Shown piece after piece: positions 1-11,140 of a stretch of DNA of 64,000 nt. The stretch's first letter is position 1; the number at the start of each line of letters is the position of its first letter. This DNA is from Apostichopus japonicus. Its lineage: Eukaryota; Echinodermata; Holothuroidea; Aspidochirotida; Stichopodidae. A program made the position numbers and the translations under genes. The stretch is taken from contig NC_092571.1 in assembly GCF_037975245.1 (NCBI RefSeq), forward strand, positions 22,945,564-23,009,563, in the 5' to 3' direction. The notes beneath the pieces are model-generated. The model was not told the DNA's origin. It was given only the letters and a program-made list of their open reading frames with translations, and did no database searches.

Positions 1-1056
1 CTTCAGATATGTAACTACTACACTTTAACTTAGGTTCACCTCGTTATCATCCTATCACTTTGACAGTATTACTTTTCGTGAGCACGCTCTTGTATAAACT
101 ACACTACTTAAATCGCCTCAGCGCCGGATGTCTTGTATTGATTATCGCTATAGTTTATCTTTGCAATTATATCATCGAATTGCGAGGACATTCATATTCT
201 TTTATATTTTCTTCGAGGTCAGAGGGGTTGGTATAAAGGTCAAAACCACCCTACGAATAGGCATATGTAGTTGAAACCGCGATCGCGAACAGTTAAGTGG
301 CGATATGTTTAATCATAGTTATGAAGGTCCGCGACGCCATCTTGTTATTCTAAAATATCAACGAGCTACCACCAGCGACACTTTCATTAATGGTACTACA
401 TTGTTTACCACCACACTAATGTGACAGCAGCAGAAGACTATTAAAAATAACATACTAGGGGTCTATTTACTCTTAATTTCAAGTTTTCAAAGTCCTCCAT
501 GAAAATATGCACTTTTATACCTCTACAGGGAACATACAGTACTTAGTCATCATGACAACCTGACAACACATTGGCTTGTGCGCAACGCATATACTGATAG
601 GCCAATGATGTGCAAGAAAAACATACAATAATGAAACCTTATATATACCTTTGGAACCTGAGCAAAATTCCTTTGCTTCGTCTCTTTTGAGTTTAGCTAA
701 TGCTTCATTCATTTTAAAATGTGTCCTAGACGTAGGAAGAAAGATCTGTTTAGTTTGCATGATAGTATTCATCTTCATTATCTTTCTGTACAATACAGAG
801 TGCTATGTTCTTGGATACTCAGTTCAAGTTCGCAAAGTACAGCACAATCAGGATATGCTTTAATGTTACTGTTACCTTTTTATTGTGTTCATGTCTACCT
901 CTCAACTGTGTTAATGAACATACAAGCGAAATGACTTTACCATGGTATGTGAACTTTGATATACAATCTGCCACTTATTGGAGTCTCATGGAATACGGAA
1001 GTGTAGTGTGGTGTGGATGTGGAATCGGAAAATTAAAATGAGACTTACCTGTAAGT
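1..1056. other. Unassigned sequence, no gene seen
   Basis: Only short overlapping reading frames occur here, without splice-site context, domain motifs or similarity to the rest of the window. The last 8 bases (CTGTAAGT, 1049-1056) are the left target duplication of the element that follows. Confidence 0.6.
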
Positions 1057-1494
1057 CAGTGGCGTAGCTACGGGGGGGCCTGGGGGGGCCGAGGCCCCCC
1101 CATGAAATCGGCTGGCCCCCCCACTGGCCCCCCCACTGGGAATGGGGTAAAAAAAAATGTTGTAAAAAAAATAAATAAGTGCGATTCACTAATATTTTTT
1201 GTTCAATAATTTGGGAAATAGAGTTACACAATTTTCTCGTCTGCATCTGGTAGAATAAGAATAATACAATATCTGTAGTAATCATGAGAATGGTCACACA
1301 GCATGGCATGGCAATGGTGGATGCGACGATTGCGACCATACACCACGAACCTTGTTGTGCTGCGCGATATCGATATCTGCTGAATATGTTCAGTGCTTCC
1401 ACCTAGCGCAACAATCTATCAAAAGATTGGCACCGTTTGTACTAAGCCGAGGTATCAGGTATTCATATATTGCCTCGAGTCAAATGAATATATG

Positions 1495-1891
1495 CAGGTG
1501 CGGATCCAGGGCTTCCGGACCCCCCTCCCTGCTCTTGGCCCAAAAAAAAAGAGGGAAAAAAAGAGAAAAAAAAAAGAGAAAAAGAAAAGAGAGAGAAAAA
1601 AATAATTAAATTAAACGCCAATTTTAAACATGTAGGACGTCAGAAAAGCGGTTATCCTCACAAGTCAGCCAGATGTGTCTTTTCCGTCAAATGAACTATA
1701 GTGTGCACGCGTGCTACACGTGCCAAAAATGTCTTACAATCTCAATTTTCAGACAGAAAAGTTTCAAAATTGAGGTGGTGTTCAAATTTTTTTTGGGCGG
1801 TGAGGTTACAGAGCGGTAGGTTGCTAGGATGCGCTAACGAATTTTTCATGAGCAAACCCCTCACCCTTCCAGAATCCTGGATCCGGCCCTG
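1495..1891. mobile_element. Short element with GGATCC-containing inverted ends, nested in the hAT-like element
   Basis: It starts CAGGTGCGGATCCAGG and ends CCTGGATCCGGCCCTG, matching the ends of the elements at 13618-14639 and 53398-55290. It is 397 bp long with an A/G-rich interior (1540-1610) and no coding frame. I see no clean target duplication, so the exact edges are uncertain. Confidence 0.6.
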
Positions 1892-2520
1892 CATCAAACA
1901 GTGGTGACGGAACGGGAGGGGATTGGGGGCTAAAGGCATTATGATTTTTGTATCATTTCAACTCATCTGATATGTAATACCATATTTCATAGATTGTTTT
2001 TTTCTCATCAATTGAGAAATTGCAGACATGAGATCCATATTTTTAGGCTAGGTACATGCAGCTTAGAATACTCGGGAAGTGCCGTTTCCGGCCATCTGGG
2101 GGGTTTGTAACGCCACAAATTTTCTTGTACGCTCCGCGCCAACCGATGATGGCGCTCCGCTCAGATAGTCTTACGTTCAGGCGCGGCTGGACCAGTCAGA
2201 TCCCCCCTGTCACAAACCCTGCATCCGCCTCTGATATGTCATTGAATATTCCACAAAACTACTTATTTTATGCAAACGAAACTGTCGAAACATGATTTTC
2301 CACTACTGGTAGAGATATAAAATATTGGTAATTCTGAAATTCCTGCAAACATGCGGCTATGCCTGTTCACTACTCACTACTGTATCGCCTTAAAAAATGA
2401 TGAGTGGAAATTATTTCTCCAGGACCATATCGTATCGTGGGTATCGAGTGCGTCTGATATACGAATGTACGTAGTACGTCTATGATGATATGCACTGTAC
2501 TGTACTGATAAAAACATAGG

Positions 2521-2720
2521 TGAATTTCACTCCATGGGAGTGATCACTGAGCACATTCCGGTATAAGAGTGAATTTCCACTCCATTGGAGTAAATCTTGA
2601 CTCCTAATAGAGTTATATTCACTCATATTAGGAGTGAGGGATAACTCCAATAGAGTTAAATTTCACTCTTAATTTGAAGTGCGCCGAGTGATCACCCCAT
2701 TGGAATGAAATCCACTCATT
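2521..2720. repeat. Cluster of short ACTCC...GGAGT palindromes
   Basis: About 200 bp in which ACTCC/GGAGT boxes recur roughly every 15-30 bp in both orientations, forming many small palindromes such as CACTCCATTGGAGT. The same cluster is present in the inverted copy at 54424-54640, so it is an integral part of this transposon family. It may serve as internal transposase-binding sites; that is inference. Confidence 0.65.
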
Positions 2721-3321
2721 TGTTTTTAGAGTGTTGCTAGATATATGAAGAAGAAATTTACATACCAATACATGTTATCGGTCATCGATTGGCACAAAAA
2801 CCCAGATTCTGATGACAGCTGCCTCAAAAAACCCAATAAATGGCCTAATTAGCACCGAGCCACCAATGTGGACAATTACCGAAACGTCGATGCGTGTTAG
2901 TCTTCCATCCCCTTCCTCTAATGCTATTTAAGTCCACATGTGGGCATATACTACAAACCTACCGGTAGCCCGCAGGGGTTTGAGTTAGGAGAAAGGCCTT
3001 GACACCTTGAACGACAAATGATGCCAACTTCCCTCAAGTTAAAAGTCTGGCTGAGTTGGCAAGGCCAGTCAGCATGAAAGAGAATTTTTTTTTTTTGCAT
3101 TTCTGTCACCAAAGTTGCACATCTTTTTGGTTGCTATTTTGCCTCACAGGTGCCATCTCCTGCGATCTGGGGGGTGCTGAAATCTCAAATTTTCTCTGTA
3201 CGCTCCGCGCCAACCAAGGTGGCGCTCCGCTTAGATAGTAATCTCCGGCCCCCCCACAAGAAAGAACAGCCCCCCATGGCCCCCCCACTCAAAAAATCCT
3301 AGCTACGCCACTGCTGTAAGT

Positions 3322-4129
3322 TTAAGTTTGAATGCTTTTCTACGGACAAATCACACAAACATGGGGTCACCTGTCATTCCTTTGAATAACTCCCACCCTT
3401 TTCTAACTAACGTCTGTAGAATAAATCTGTAAAACATTGAAGCTAGTCGATCAGTAGCTCATAGTGTATGGTCCTATGCCACGATTATACACCTTCCTGA
3501 GGTGGTACGTGAGACCATTTTTATGAAATGCTCTCCCAAAACCGCTAGAAGGAAAACTCTTTTGTTTGTGACGGATTTGCTATTCCGTACTATCTGGGCG
3601 GCCCTTAAGTACGTGGTTCAATGTGTGATTTCTGTGGTAATCGACTCTCTCCTGCAATTAGATAACGATTGGGTTAGTTCTGTGCCCATTTTTTTGTTAA
3701 TTGAAACAGTTATCTATCTAACAACAATAATTACGTCAACTTAAATTCATGTTATTGTTATGTCGATGGTGAATATCCTCAATCCCACGAAATTTGTTGT
3801 TGTTTTCTTACTCACAACGCTATGACTTGGTGAATATACGTATTGCGACAAAGTGTAATGCCCATATCGTTTCCGTCTGGTAAACTCGTTTAAGTTGGTA
3901 GTCGAGTACGCTATTAAACATAATGAGACGCATATTAGTAGTAACAATGTATTAACAAGACAAATGCAACGAACGAATAGAAACTATATACAGTACAATC
4001 AATTATATATATTTCAATGTTTTTATTATGGCTAATAGACTTTTTCAATATAGGTTTTATGACTTGATAATGTTATAGCAGGAGAAGTTTACCATGAACC
4101 ATTTTATAAAACTAATTACACTAAAAACT
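3322..4129. other. Unassigned sequence
   Basis: No convincing gene. A short open frame at 3502-3744 has no recognisable motif. A 19-bp stretch near 3574 (ATTTGCTATTCCGTACTAT) recurs inverted near 14994, suggesting a shared but decayed repeat. Confidence 0.5.
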
Positions 4130-4567
4130 AATTACACTTGCTAAATTATAAATCGGTAAAGGTAGCTCATTACTCAGGTCTAAATTGGCTAGAGCAACAG
4201 ACCTAACGTGTCTCCCGTCACAGGCCAAATGGTTCGCGTCACAGGCTGAATATCTAATTAGCCGAGACACTATGGTTCGTGTCTATTACCAAACCCACGC
4301 CAACCTCCCATCTTCACAAACTGCTAAAACAAATATCTATTTCTCGTAAATTGTAAACTACAAGTGCCCTTTCAATGCAAACATTCAAACATTTAATTGT
4401 TAATAGATTTGTGCCACAGAATGTCATGAACGTCCCACTGCTACCCATCTACCGATTCGATCCTCTTCATCCTTCACTGTTGCTGTCTAAAATAAGAAGT
4501 ATCATATCTGAATGTTTCAAACCGTAACTTTTATGTAACGTCAACTTGTTTATTCTTATTTATTCAG

Positions 4568-5559
4568 AAAAACTGACTCTACCGAACAATCCAGTGTTGC
4601 CCCAGGTTTGACTTCTGATTAACACGTCATTGGAGTATCAACAGGAATAATTGAAGCAACTTCTTTCATCCAAAGCGAGAACAGTTGTGTGGCCGATAAG
4701 TTCACCCTTCGAGCCCTTACGGTTCAGTTTTACATCCCTTTCTTAACAGGGAGTGATCCACATGCGAAACCTGTTTACAAATTAGTTCTGGGGAGTTTCG
4801 TGTCAACTGAGAAACCTTTTCTACAACCAAACATGGCGGTACCAACCAAACAGATCGAACAACTCCATATCACCGAGAATGGTTTAAAGATGAAAGATGG
4901 CGACGGATTTTTTACTTTATCCTGGCAAGCTGCAGAAACATGTGACGATGTATGTATGTATGTATGTATGTATGTATATGTGATCTTCCCGCAAGCAGGA
5001 ACTCGCGAAAGAAGCCATGGAGGCTTATAGACTCGCAAGCTGACCGAAGCCAATCTCTCGGCACACATCCATTTAACGTTCATGTCGGGAAGTTGTTATT
5101 GAACAACACCCTTGCCAGACGACACACATTGCTGTCGGCGGGAATCGAACCGGGGATCTCATGACTGGGAGACGCCGGCGTTAACCACTAGGCTATACAC
5201 TCCACCATAATGTTCGTGAGAGTCCGTCTCCTTTCACCGATCTGTTTGTAGAAGAGTTAATAATTCCGTATAATTATGAACTCGACTGCACTGTTTGCGA
5301 CGACCTTGTCCTACAAGACTAAGATATTTGTCAATCCTACAGAGATCTCGAGCGCGCGACATCGCGGAACATGTTCAACGCATGCCAAACCTGGGGCAAC
5401 TTACATAATATGAATAAATGCAAGCTAAAATTTATGCGCATTGAAGCAATTTCCAAGGTTTTTGAAGACTTGAGTCTGCTAAGTGTTGATCAGGATTCTG
5501 TCTTTCAGATTGAGGAGGGAGCCATGGCATCTACTTTTATCATATCGCCTTGCATATAA
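4568..5559 (+). pseudogene. Pseudogene C of the secreted gene family (exon 2)
   Basis: This is the remnant of the large second exon of the family represented by the intact genes at 24399-26396 and 41621-43649. It begins after a splice acceptor (TTATTCAG, ending at 4567) and runs to a stop at 5557-5559. Landmarks shared with the intact copies include VSTEKPFL, PNMAVP, NACQTW (NACEYW in A) and a final PCI just before the stop. It is dead: the frame breaks near 4605, a minus-strand SINE is inserted at 4952-5215 and a stop falls at about 5320 (after LQD). No counterpart of exon 1 with its signal peptide is visible upstream. Confidence 0.85.
4952..5215 (-). mobile_element. tRNA-derived SINE inserted in pseudogene C
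   Basis: On the minus strand it starts with a tRNA-like head: A-box-like TAGCCTAGTGGTTAA and B box GGTTCGATTCCCG. It ends with a (CATA)n tail, seen as ATGT repeats at 4950-4975. The sister pseudogene at 11812-12505 is uninterrupted at the same codon, giving the empty site. A short repeat (GATGT/AATGT) borders it. Its body differs from the SINEs at 6867 and 46198, but its 3' part shares the 'gcaggaactcg' segment, so it is a diverged subfamily. Confidence 0.8.
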
Positions 5560-6172
5560 ACCATGGGCACCTCGGCTGTGGAGGAAGTTGTTTATGCTGA
5601 AAGGAAGCCTCGCATACGGTATAATCAAAGGAGTCATTTTAGTGAACATGGTGATAGAGAGTCATCATTGCATATTTAAGGATGGTCGACCATGGTGGAG
5701 GATTGAGAATCAATGAGGGCCTTGAATGCAGCCAGGGGTCGCCGTGTTAGCTTCAGTTGATGTGATTATAGAAACAGCTGTCCAGTGAAACTCTTCCGGT
5801 TTTCTGGGAAATAACGTCGATTCTGGATGGGAACGTAACTTGTATATGAACACTGACGTGAAAAGAAATGCTGTATAAACGTGAACCCCGAAATTTAAGC
5901 AGACAGATAATCATATCATATTATATAATATCCAGGAATGTAAGTTAAATCAAGTTAGGTCTGACAAAAAAGGCTGATAGTATTTTGTTGTTGGAAAAGC
6001 CGTCGTCCTCAGTTAAAGGATTTCTTACGAGTTGAGTTTTTGCTACGTAAGGTTGTCTGTGTATATATGTTTCCTACAGATCGACAATTCAATGACAAAT
6101 AAACATCAAAACAAACAATATACGCATTTTAGGAAGTTATTTACGTTAATTTGAGACTATTTTGAAGTATAT

Positions 6173-6345
6173 ATACATATGTATATATATATATATGTAT
6201 ATATATATGTACATATTTATAGATATATATATATATATGTGTGTATGTAAATAAATTAATAAATAAATAAATATATATATATATATATATATAAATGTAT
6301 ATATATATATATGTATAGATATATATATAGATATATATCTTGTTA
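6173..6345. repeat. Compound (TA)n / ATATATGT microsatellite
   Basis: Interrupted alternating A/T sequence with GT and AATAAATA blocks, adjoining the end of the inverted-duplication arm. Confidence 0.9.
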
Positions 6346-6866
6346 CGTTGTCAGATACAGGTTGTAGTTGTTCTTAGGTTTTGTTGTCGGAATGGGAAAG
6401 GAATCGGCAGACGAGAAAGTAGACGAAAGGGCAGTTAAGTGTAGAAAGAAATATACTAGGACTTTCGTTGTTATTCATGAAAATATACCCAAAAAACAAC
6501 AACAACGTACCGGTACTTACAAACTTGGGGCTTAAGCTAACGCGCTTGGAGTACCTCCTTTAGGTAGGGTCCGGTGGTGTAGGGGTTGGTCCGGCCGATA
6601 GTTACGTGACGGGATACGGTGACTGGTGCTGTTAAGCCGTTTTCCACAGGAGTTATGAAAGCAGGTTAAAGACTTCTTCCTGCATTACGATTGAGACGTC
6701 AATGCTGGGCAGAGTCACAGGAAACGGAATAGCGTTGTGACAAGATAAAAATGCAGGCAGGTTCACATGTTAAGGCAAGAAGGAATGTTTGAGACAGCAG
6801 CAGCCAAGGATCAGAGAGGCTGCGTCACGGGACAGAGAAACTAGAGCCACGTGAAACTGTCCGTTA
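6346..6866. other. Unassigned sequence
   Basis: No open frame of note and no repeat shared with the rest of the window. Nothing functional is seen. Confidence 0.5.
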
Positions 6867-7160
6867 TAGGAGTGTTAGCTCAGTGGTCAACGCCGGTGCC
6901 TTTTAATCATAAGGTCCCGAGTTCGAGTCACTCCAAGATTAATGTATGTCGTCCATTTACAGAGTTGTTGACAATTGAAAATTCATAATCATGGATGTTA
7001 AATATGAATCTAAGAGACTGACTTCAGTCAGCTTGCGGCTTTGATAAGCCAATGATGGCTTTTCGCGAGTTCCTGCTTGCAGGAGGATCTAAAATACATA
7101 CATATACATACATACATACATACATACATACTTACATACACGCATACATACATACATATA
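6867..7160 (+). mobile_element. tRNA-derived SINE with (CATA)n tail
   Basis: The head reads like a tRNA gene, with A-box-like TTAGCTCAGTGGTCAA and B-box-like GAGTTCGAGTCACTCC. A unique body follows, ending in a GCTTGCAGGAGGATC motif and a (CATA)n tail at about 7098-7160. The same SINE is at 46198-46425 (+) and 12763-12955 (-). A and B boxes are the internal pol III promoter of such elements. Confidence 0.85.
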
Positions 7161-7556
7161 GGGATGACTTGAGTTCAGCCGACCGTAACCGCACCCTTGG
7201 TAATCAGCATGGCGTAGCGTGACAATGAAGTATTCAATAGTCCACTTCCTGCTGGAACAGTGCTTATTACGAAGATGTAGAGCAAATATTATATAATTTA
7301 GTATACCTAAACTGTAATTTACAACATGTTTTTACTCGAGTTTCACGCCTCACGGCGATCATCAAACAACTGAACGTAAACCGAAACGGTCGCGTGTTCT
7401 TATTTTTTACTGGTGCGGTCATTTGGTTTGTTACCGTGGCGACATTTTGAGATGAGCTCAGTTTATTGGTTTATTTTGTCTTTGGCGCGTAAGATTGCCA
7501 ACTTTTTTTTTCCACGCAGAGGTAATTGCACAGTCCCAGATTCACGCTTGGGTGTG
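7161..7556. other. Unassigned sequence
   Basis: No gene or repeat recognised. The 13-bp direct repeat that borders the next MITE starts at 7557. Confidence 0.5.
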
Positions 7557-7569
7557 TTTGATTCTTTTA

Positions 7570-7852
7570 GGCCGTGGCTATTCTTACGACTAGTTGTAAC
7601 AATTATTTATAAACTATTCTTACGACATCGGCGAATTCATGCGAATTCAAAGTAAATAAAGCAACTGCGCATGTAGTAGGGGTAACCCTAACCCTAACTC
7701 TAACCCTCAATCCAACCCTAACCCTGAACCTAACCCTAACCGGAAATTACTGTTACTCCTGGTCGTAAAAATAGTACTCCTAGTTGTAAAAAATAGCAAC
7801 TGCGCATGCGCAAAAGGTCATTATTGTTACAACTAGTTGTAAGAATAGCCAC
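7570..7852. mobile_element. MITE with GTGGCTATTCTTACGAC inverted ends
   Basis: A 283-bp element. Inverted ends of about 30 bp (GTGGCTATTCTTACGACTAG and its imperfect complement at 7824-7852) enclose a core that repeats GCGCATG-containing segments in opposite orientations. It is bordered by the 13-bp direct repeat TTTGATTCTTTTA at 7557-7569 and 7853-7865, longer than most cut-and-paste duplications. No coding capacity. Confidence 0.8.
7679..7741. repeat. Degenerate telomere-like (CCCTAA)n tract inside the MITE
   Basis: About ten imperfect AACCCT units, e.g. TAACCCTAACCCTAACTC, at the centre of the element at 7570-7852. Its position inside a bounded transposon argues against a chromosome-fusion scar. 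Confidence 0.85.
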
Positions 7853-8089
7853 TTTGATTCTTTTACTATTTTCCAGCTTATGTTGTGGCTAATTCCCCTT
7901 CTTTTCAGGTTCCATACGTATTTTGACAGTTCTGTTTCATTTTGGTACTTCTAGTTTCTGAGAGATTTGGAGTGGTTGTTGATCCGCTGTTTGTTGTTGA
8001 ACCGCTATAGAGCTGGTTAAACATTTCCTTTGTAGGGGGGCAGTTTTTCGTAGATCTGCAGTTGCATGGTCTAGTAGAGGTTGTTTCTG

Positions 8090-8224
8090 GTGTATACACC
8101 GAATGGTGTACCAAAAACGTTCTGCCGTCCCATATAAGTCAAAGCAATCCCTTTGAATTGACAACGGAAACGGATTAAAATAATCCGACACGGATTAAAC
8201 ATGGGTGACTTAGGTTTTAGATTT
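8090..8224. repeat. Segment shared with the 3' tail of the Penelope-like element at 36697
   Basis: GCCGTCCCA, CGGATTAAAATAATCCG and neighbouring bases recur in the same order and orientation at about 38205-38300. Here the adjoining Penelope coding remnant is on the minus strand, while at 36697-38500 it is on the plus strand. So the segment is either part of an inverted Penelope terminal repeat or a separate palindromic element. Confidence 0.55.
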
Positions 8225-8636
8225 AGTTCTCAGAAGTGTTTTCTTTTCCTTTTCTAGATTTGTCTGTTCAAGAATCGTTTTGGTCAATGGCACATTGCCG
8301 ATCTATGTTGAGTCATTCTCATTCTTTGCGTGTTTTTCGCGTCTCCAACGTATTGTCAGTTGCAAATATTGCAGTAGATTTTGGCTGCTCTGAGAGTCCC
8401 AGTGCAATTGACAAGTAAGCACGTCTTGCAATTTTGCGTACAGGGCGAAGTTCCTGTATTTTCTGTTATGATTGCCTCTGATGAACTAGGTCTTATAATG
8501 AAAAGACAGGTGAATCTGAGAACCTGATTACAGGCGTTCGGTGCTTCAGAGGAGCAAATGCGTCGAAAGCGCAACGTTTGATTGTATGGAATGTTTCTGG
8601 AACAATGACGTGGATGGTAAATGCTTGGTAAGTATG
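8225..8636 (-). pseudogene. Penelope-like element remnant, linker and GIY-YIG part
   Basis: Minus-strand frames show the cysteine motif SPCTQNCKTCLLV, the segment RFRRICSSE, and YCNICN followed by QYVG and RMRMTQHRSA. These match the Penelope-like protein at 36697-37667 segment by segment. GIY-YIG is the endonuclease fused to Penelope reverse transcriptases. Stops, internal deletions (the stretch after the QHRSA motif is largely missing) and frameshifts make it inactive. It is the downstream half of the same element whose reverse transcriptase lies at 9900-10320; the foldback element at 8637-9899 separates the two. Confidence 0.8.
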
Positions 8637-9899
8637 GAACGCCAAAATCGACAAAAATGCAGAAATTTTTTACGTAAACCTAAGTCATTATGTGAATACA
8701 AAGTTACCGGCATAATTATAATGACCAAGAACAATTTAAGTCCTTATGTGGCACTAATAGCACCTCCACATCATAACCAAGAACATTTTATCATCCTAAC
8801 ACTGCCACATAATGACCGCCAATACCGACAATATTCACAAGTCCTTATGTGGGGACTCGCATATCGCCACCTAAGGAATAACGAAGTTCGCTAGTCATAA
8901 TGTGGCGATATGCGAGTATCGACATTACGAATAACACAATTCGTTAGTCCTTATGTGGCGATACGCGAGTCTCCACTTAAGGACTGACAAATATTGTCGG
9001 TTTTGGCGCAAAGAAAAAGATTAGTTGATCATTTCTTATGCGGTGGGGCTATTCAAGAAACGTGTTGGTTTGAGCTTACTGTATAGGATTCGCGTAGTAA
9101 TAATAACATTGATTCCTTAGCTTCATGTAATTAGGACCAGCCTACCATACATATATCACTACTAAGTTCTAACGTAGTAGACAGATGATGTCACATGCTG
9201 TATTGTATTGTACCTGCTGCAACCTCCTTACGTTTTGAATGACTTGTTTTGAATGACTTTTGTTCCTCAAATCTGGCTGCAAAATCAGACATCCCGAGTG
9301 TTTTTAATACTTCTAAAATGATAAACGAGTCTGCGTTCACCGGAGACTATGCACATTTACAGCAGTTAATAATATTAATATGTTTCAATGTTTGATCTGT
9401 TCGTACGCACGTTATGCTCTAGGCCTAGCTACATCACCGAGCTAGTAGCTGTACACTAGAATTACTGTGTTGCATTCCCCATATTTGAGCATATATAAAT
9501 GTTTGGAGTTACTCGCCCAAACCAACAGGTTTTCTTGAATAGCTCCACCGCAGATTTTTCTACGCGCCAAAACCGACAATATTCGTTAGTTCTTATGTGG
9601 ATACTGGCGAATCGCCACATAAGGACTTACGAACTGAGTTAGTCCTTATGTGGCGATTCAAGTGCAAGTCCCCACTAAAGGAATTGTGAATACTGTCGGT
9701 ATTGGCGGTCATTTTGTGGCAGTGTTAAGATCGCATGGTAAATAAAATGTTCTTGTTCATTATGTGCATGTGTTATTAATGCCAAATCAGGACTTATTTG
9801 TTCTTGGTCATTATGTGGCGATAAGTTTGTATTTACATAATGACTTTGTATAATTGTATAATTTTTGTTCTGCATTTTTGTAGGTGTTGGCGTTCCACA
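8637..9899. mobile_element. Foldback-type element with long, internally repetitive inverted arms
   Basis: Arms at about 8637-9080 and 9518-9899 are inverted copies, starting GGAACGCCAA and ending TTGGCGTTCC. Inside the arms a motif of the form CCTTATGTGGCGAT recurs in both orientations. The single-copy middle (9080-9518) has no reading frame of note. It splits a Penelope-like coding region exactly between the segments encoding PMSKH and LPSIYHPRHC, which are nearly adjacent in the copy at 36697. Confidence 0.8.
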
Positions 9900-10320
9900 T
9901 GTGAGAGCTAGATGTGCTTGGACATGGGTTTATTGAACAAGTTTGTTTTGAGTGAGCCATTTTGTGGGGTCACATTGATGTCCAGTCAGTGAATGTTTCT
10001 GCTAGGAAAATCTGCAGTGAATTTGATTGTGTGATGAAACAAGTTTATGTCATCAATGTAGAGTTTAGATTAGCTTCACCATGAGTCCATATCATGAAGA
10101 TGTCGTCAATGAAACATAACCACGTGAGTGGTTTTCAAGAGTTGTGGAGATAGAAATACGCGTGTTTTCCCAAAAAGATTTTTGGCAAACTTTGGAAGGA
10201 GCCATTTTGGTAGCCATTGCGGTGCCATGAATCTAGAGGTAGTGTTTTTTTTCGCCAAATAAGATATTATTGCTATAGTCAAGATAAGTTGTATAAATTC
10301 AGCCAATTCGTTCTTCTTCG
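9900..10320 (-). pseudogene. Penelope-like element remnant, reverse transcriptase part
   Basis: The minus strand encodes, across shifted frames, the end of a Penelope-type reverse transcriptase: an MAPSFANLFLG-like motif, then FIDDIFMIWTHGE, in which FIDD carries the catalytic aspartates, then HFLDINVTPQNGSLKTNLF. The last segment matches the start of the copy at 36697. Several frameshifts and stops are present, and the protein resumes beyond the foldback insertion at 8225-8636. Confidence 0.8.
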
Positions 10321-10799
10321 AGAGGGTTTGATTTACATTTCATCCACCATTTCAAGCTCACACATAGTTGTACAAAGTTGCGTTTAGGGTGAGAACCTCC
10401 TATAGTTGGCTTTAACGACCCTAGGTGTCTCACCCCTCCTTTATAAAATCATTGCTTTGCCTCTGTAAAGTTTCATTCCCCTATACCTGAATAGGTCGGT
10501 GAATATTCGAATTTGCCTGCCCCCCACTCCCTGCACCCCTAACATTAGATTGACCATTTTTGTTTATGAATTTTCCAAAACAGATACTGCTTATTAGCAA
10601 GTTTGAGGAGACGAAGATGAGAGGACGTTGATAATTTATGTTTCCACAATTTATCACCAGCTTTCAGTATTAAAATCTTCGTCTGGACCTCGACACCCTA
10701 CCCGATCCCGTGTCTCCCTGAATATTTATTGCTGTAACATATCTATAGCTATTAGCATTTTATGTGAATTTTTTTTTTTTTTGAATCGACACAATAGTG

Positions 10800-11140
10800 T
10801 ATGTCTTTCGTTTCAATCTCACCAGATTTACATTTTCGAAGAGACTCGCTGTTAAGTCTATGATTTCTGTTTCCTTACAAGTATTTACGATGCCGCGAGA
10901 TTGAAGGTATTTTGGAAGTTACTACAGATGCATAAAATAATGCCCTCACTTACTATCGCTAATTTTTCTTTTTCTTTTCACTTATTGTATGAAATCAAAT
11001 TTAACATCTTAGTGACAGTGCTTTTTATACGGTAATTAAACCCCTCTGTTTGAATTGTGGATTAGACCAATATTGTGCGATATTGTAAATAATAATAATA
11101 AGAATCAAACAAAGCGAATAATGGAAGCAATTAAATTTGG
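10800..11140 (-). repeat. Array-unit head segment, inverted
   Basis: On the minus strand this matches 21540-21900 (copy A), 38850-39540 (copy B) and in part 58820-58930. Shared landmarks include ACCGTATAAAA, a GAAAAGAAAAATTAGCGA segment and a TTCAATCTCGC segment. It places the pseudogene D arm in the same tandem array as genes A and B, but inverted. Confidence 0.7.

Larger units (their letters stand above)
1057..3313. mobile_element. Non-autonomous hAT-like DNA transposon with nested insertion
   Basis: Inverted ends read CAGTGGCGTAGCTACG on the left and the reverse complement on the right, and the element is flanked by a perfect 8-bp direct repeat CTGTAAGT at 1049-1056 and 3314-3321. An 8-bp duplication is the hAT hallmark. 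G/C-rich runs lie just inside both ends. No transposase frame is visible, so it would need a helper. The right part (about 2056-3313) is repeated in inverted orientation at 53833-55171. The left part is longer because another element has landed at 1495-1891. Confidence 0.85.
4130..6172 (+). repeat. Left arm of a 2-kb inverted duplication (copy C)
   Basis: Matches 11165-13255 in reverse orientation over its whole length, including the upstream flank (bases around 4190-4260 against 13130-13220), the pseudogene and the 3' flank to about 6172. The arms differ by private insertions: a SINE at 4952-5215 here and another at 12763-12955 in the other arm. The 3' flank also resembles the region just before duplication copy A (about 21080-21200), tying C and D to the same gene array as A and B. 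Confidence 0.8.

Noticed and set aside
1352..1609. Lys/Arg-rich plus-strand frame
   Set aside because: Its basic tail is the A/G-rich interior of the nested element at 1495-1891.
7679..7741. Interstitial telomere or chromosome-fusion scar
   Set aside because: The tract is short, degenerate and centred in a MITE with inverted ends and flanking direct repeats.
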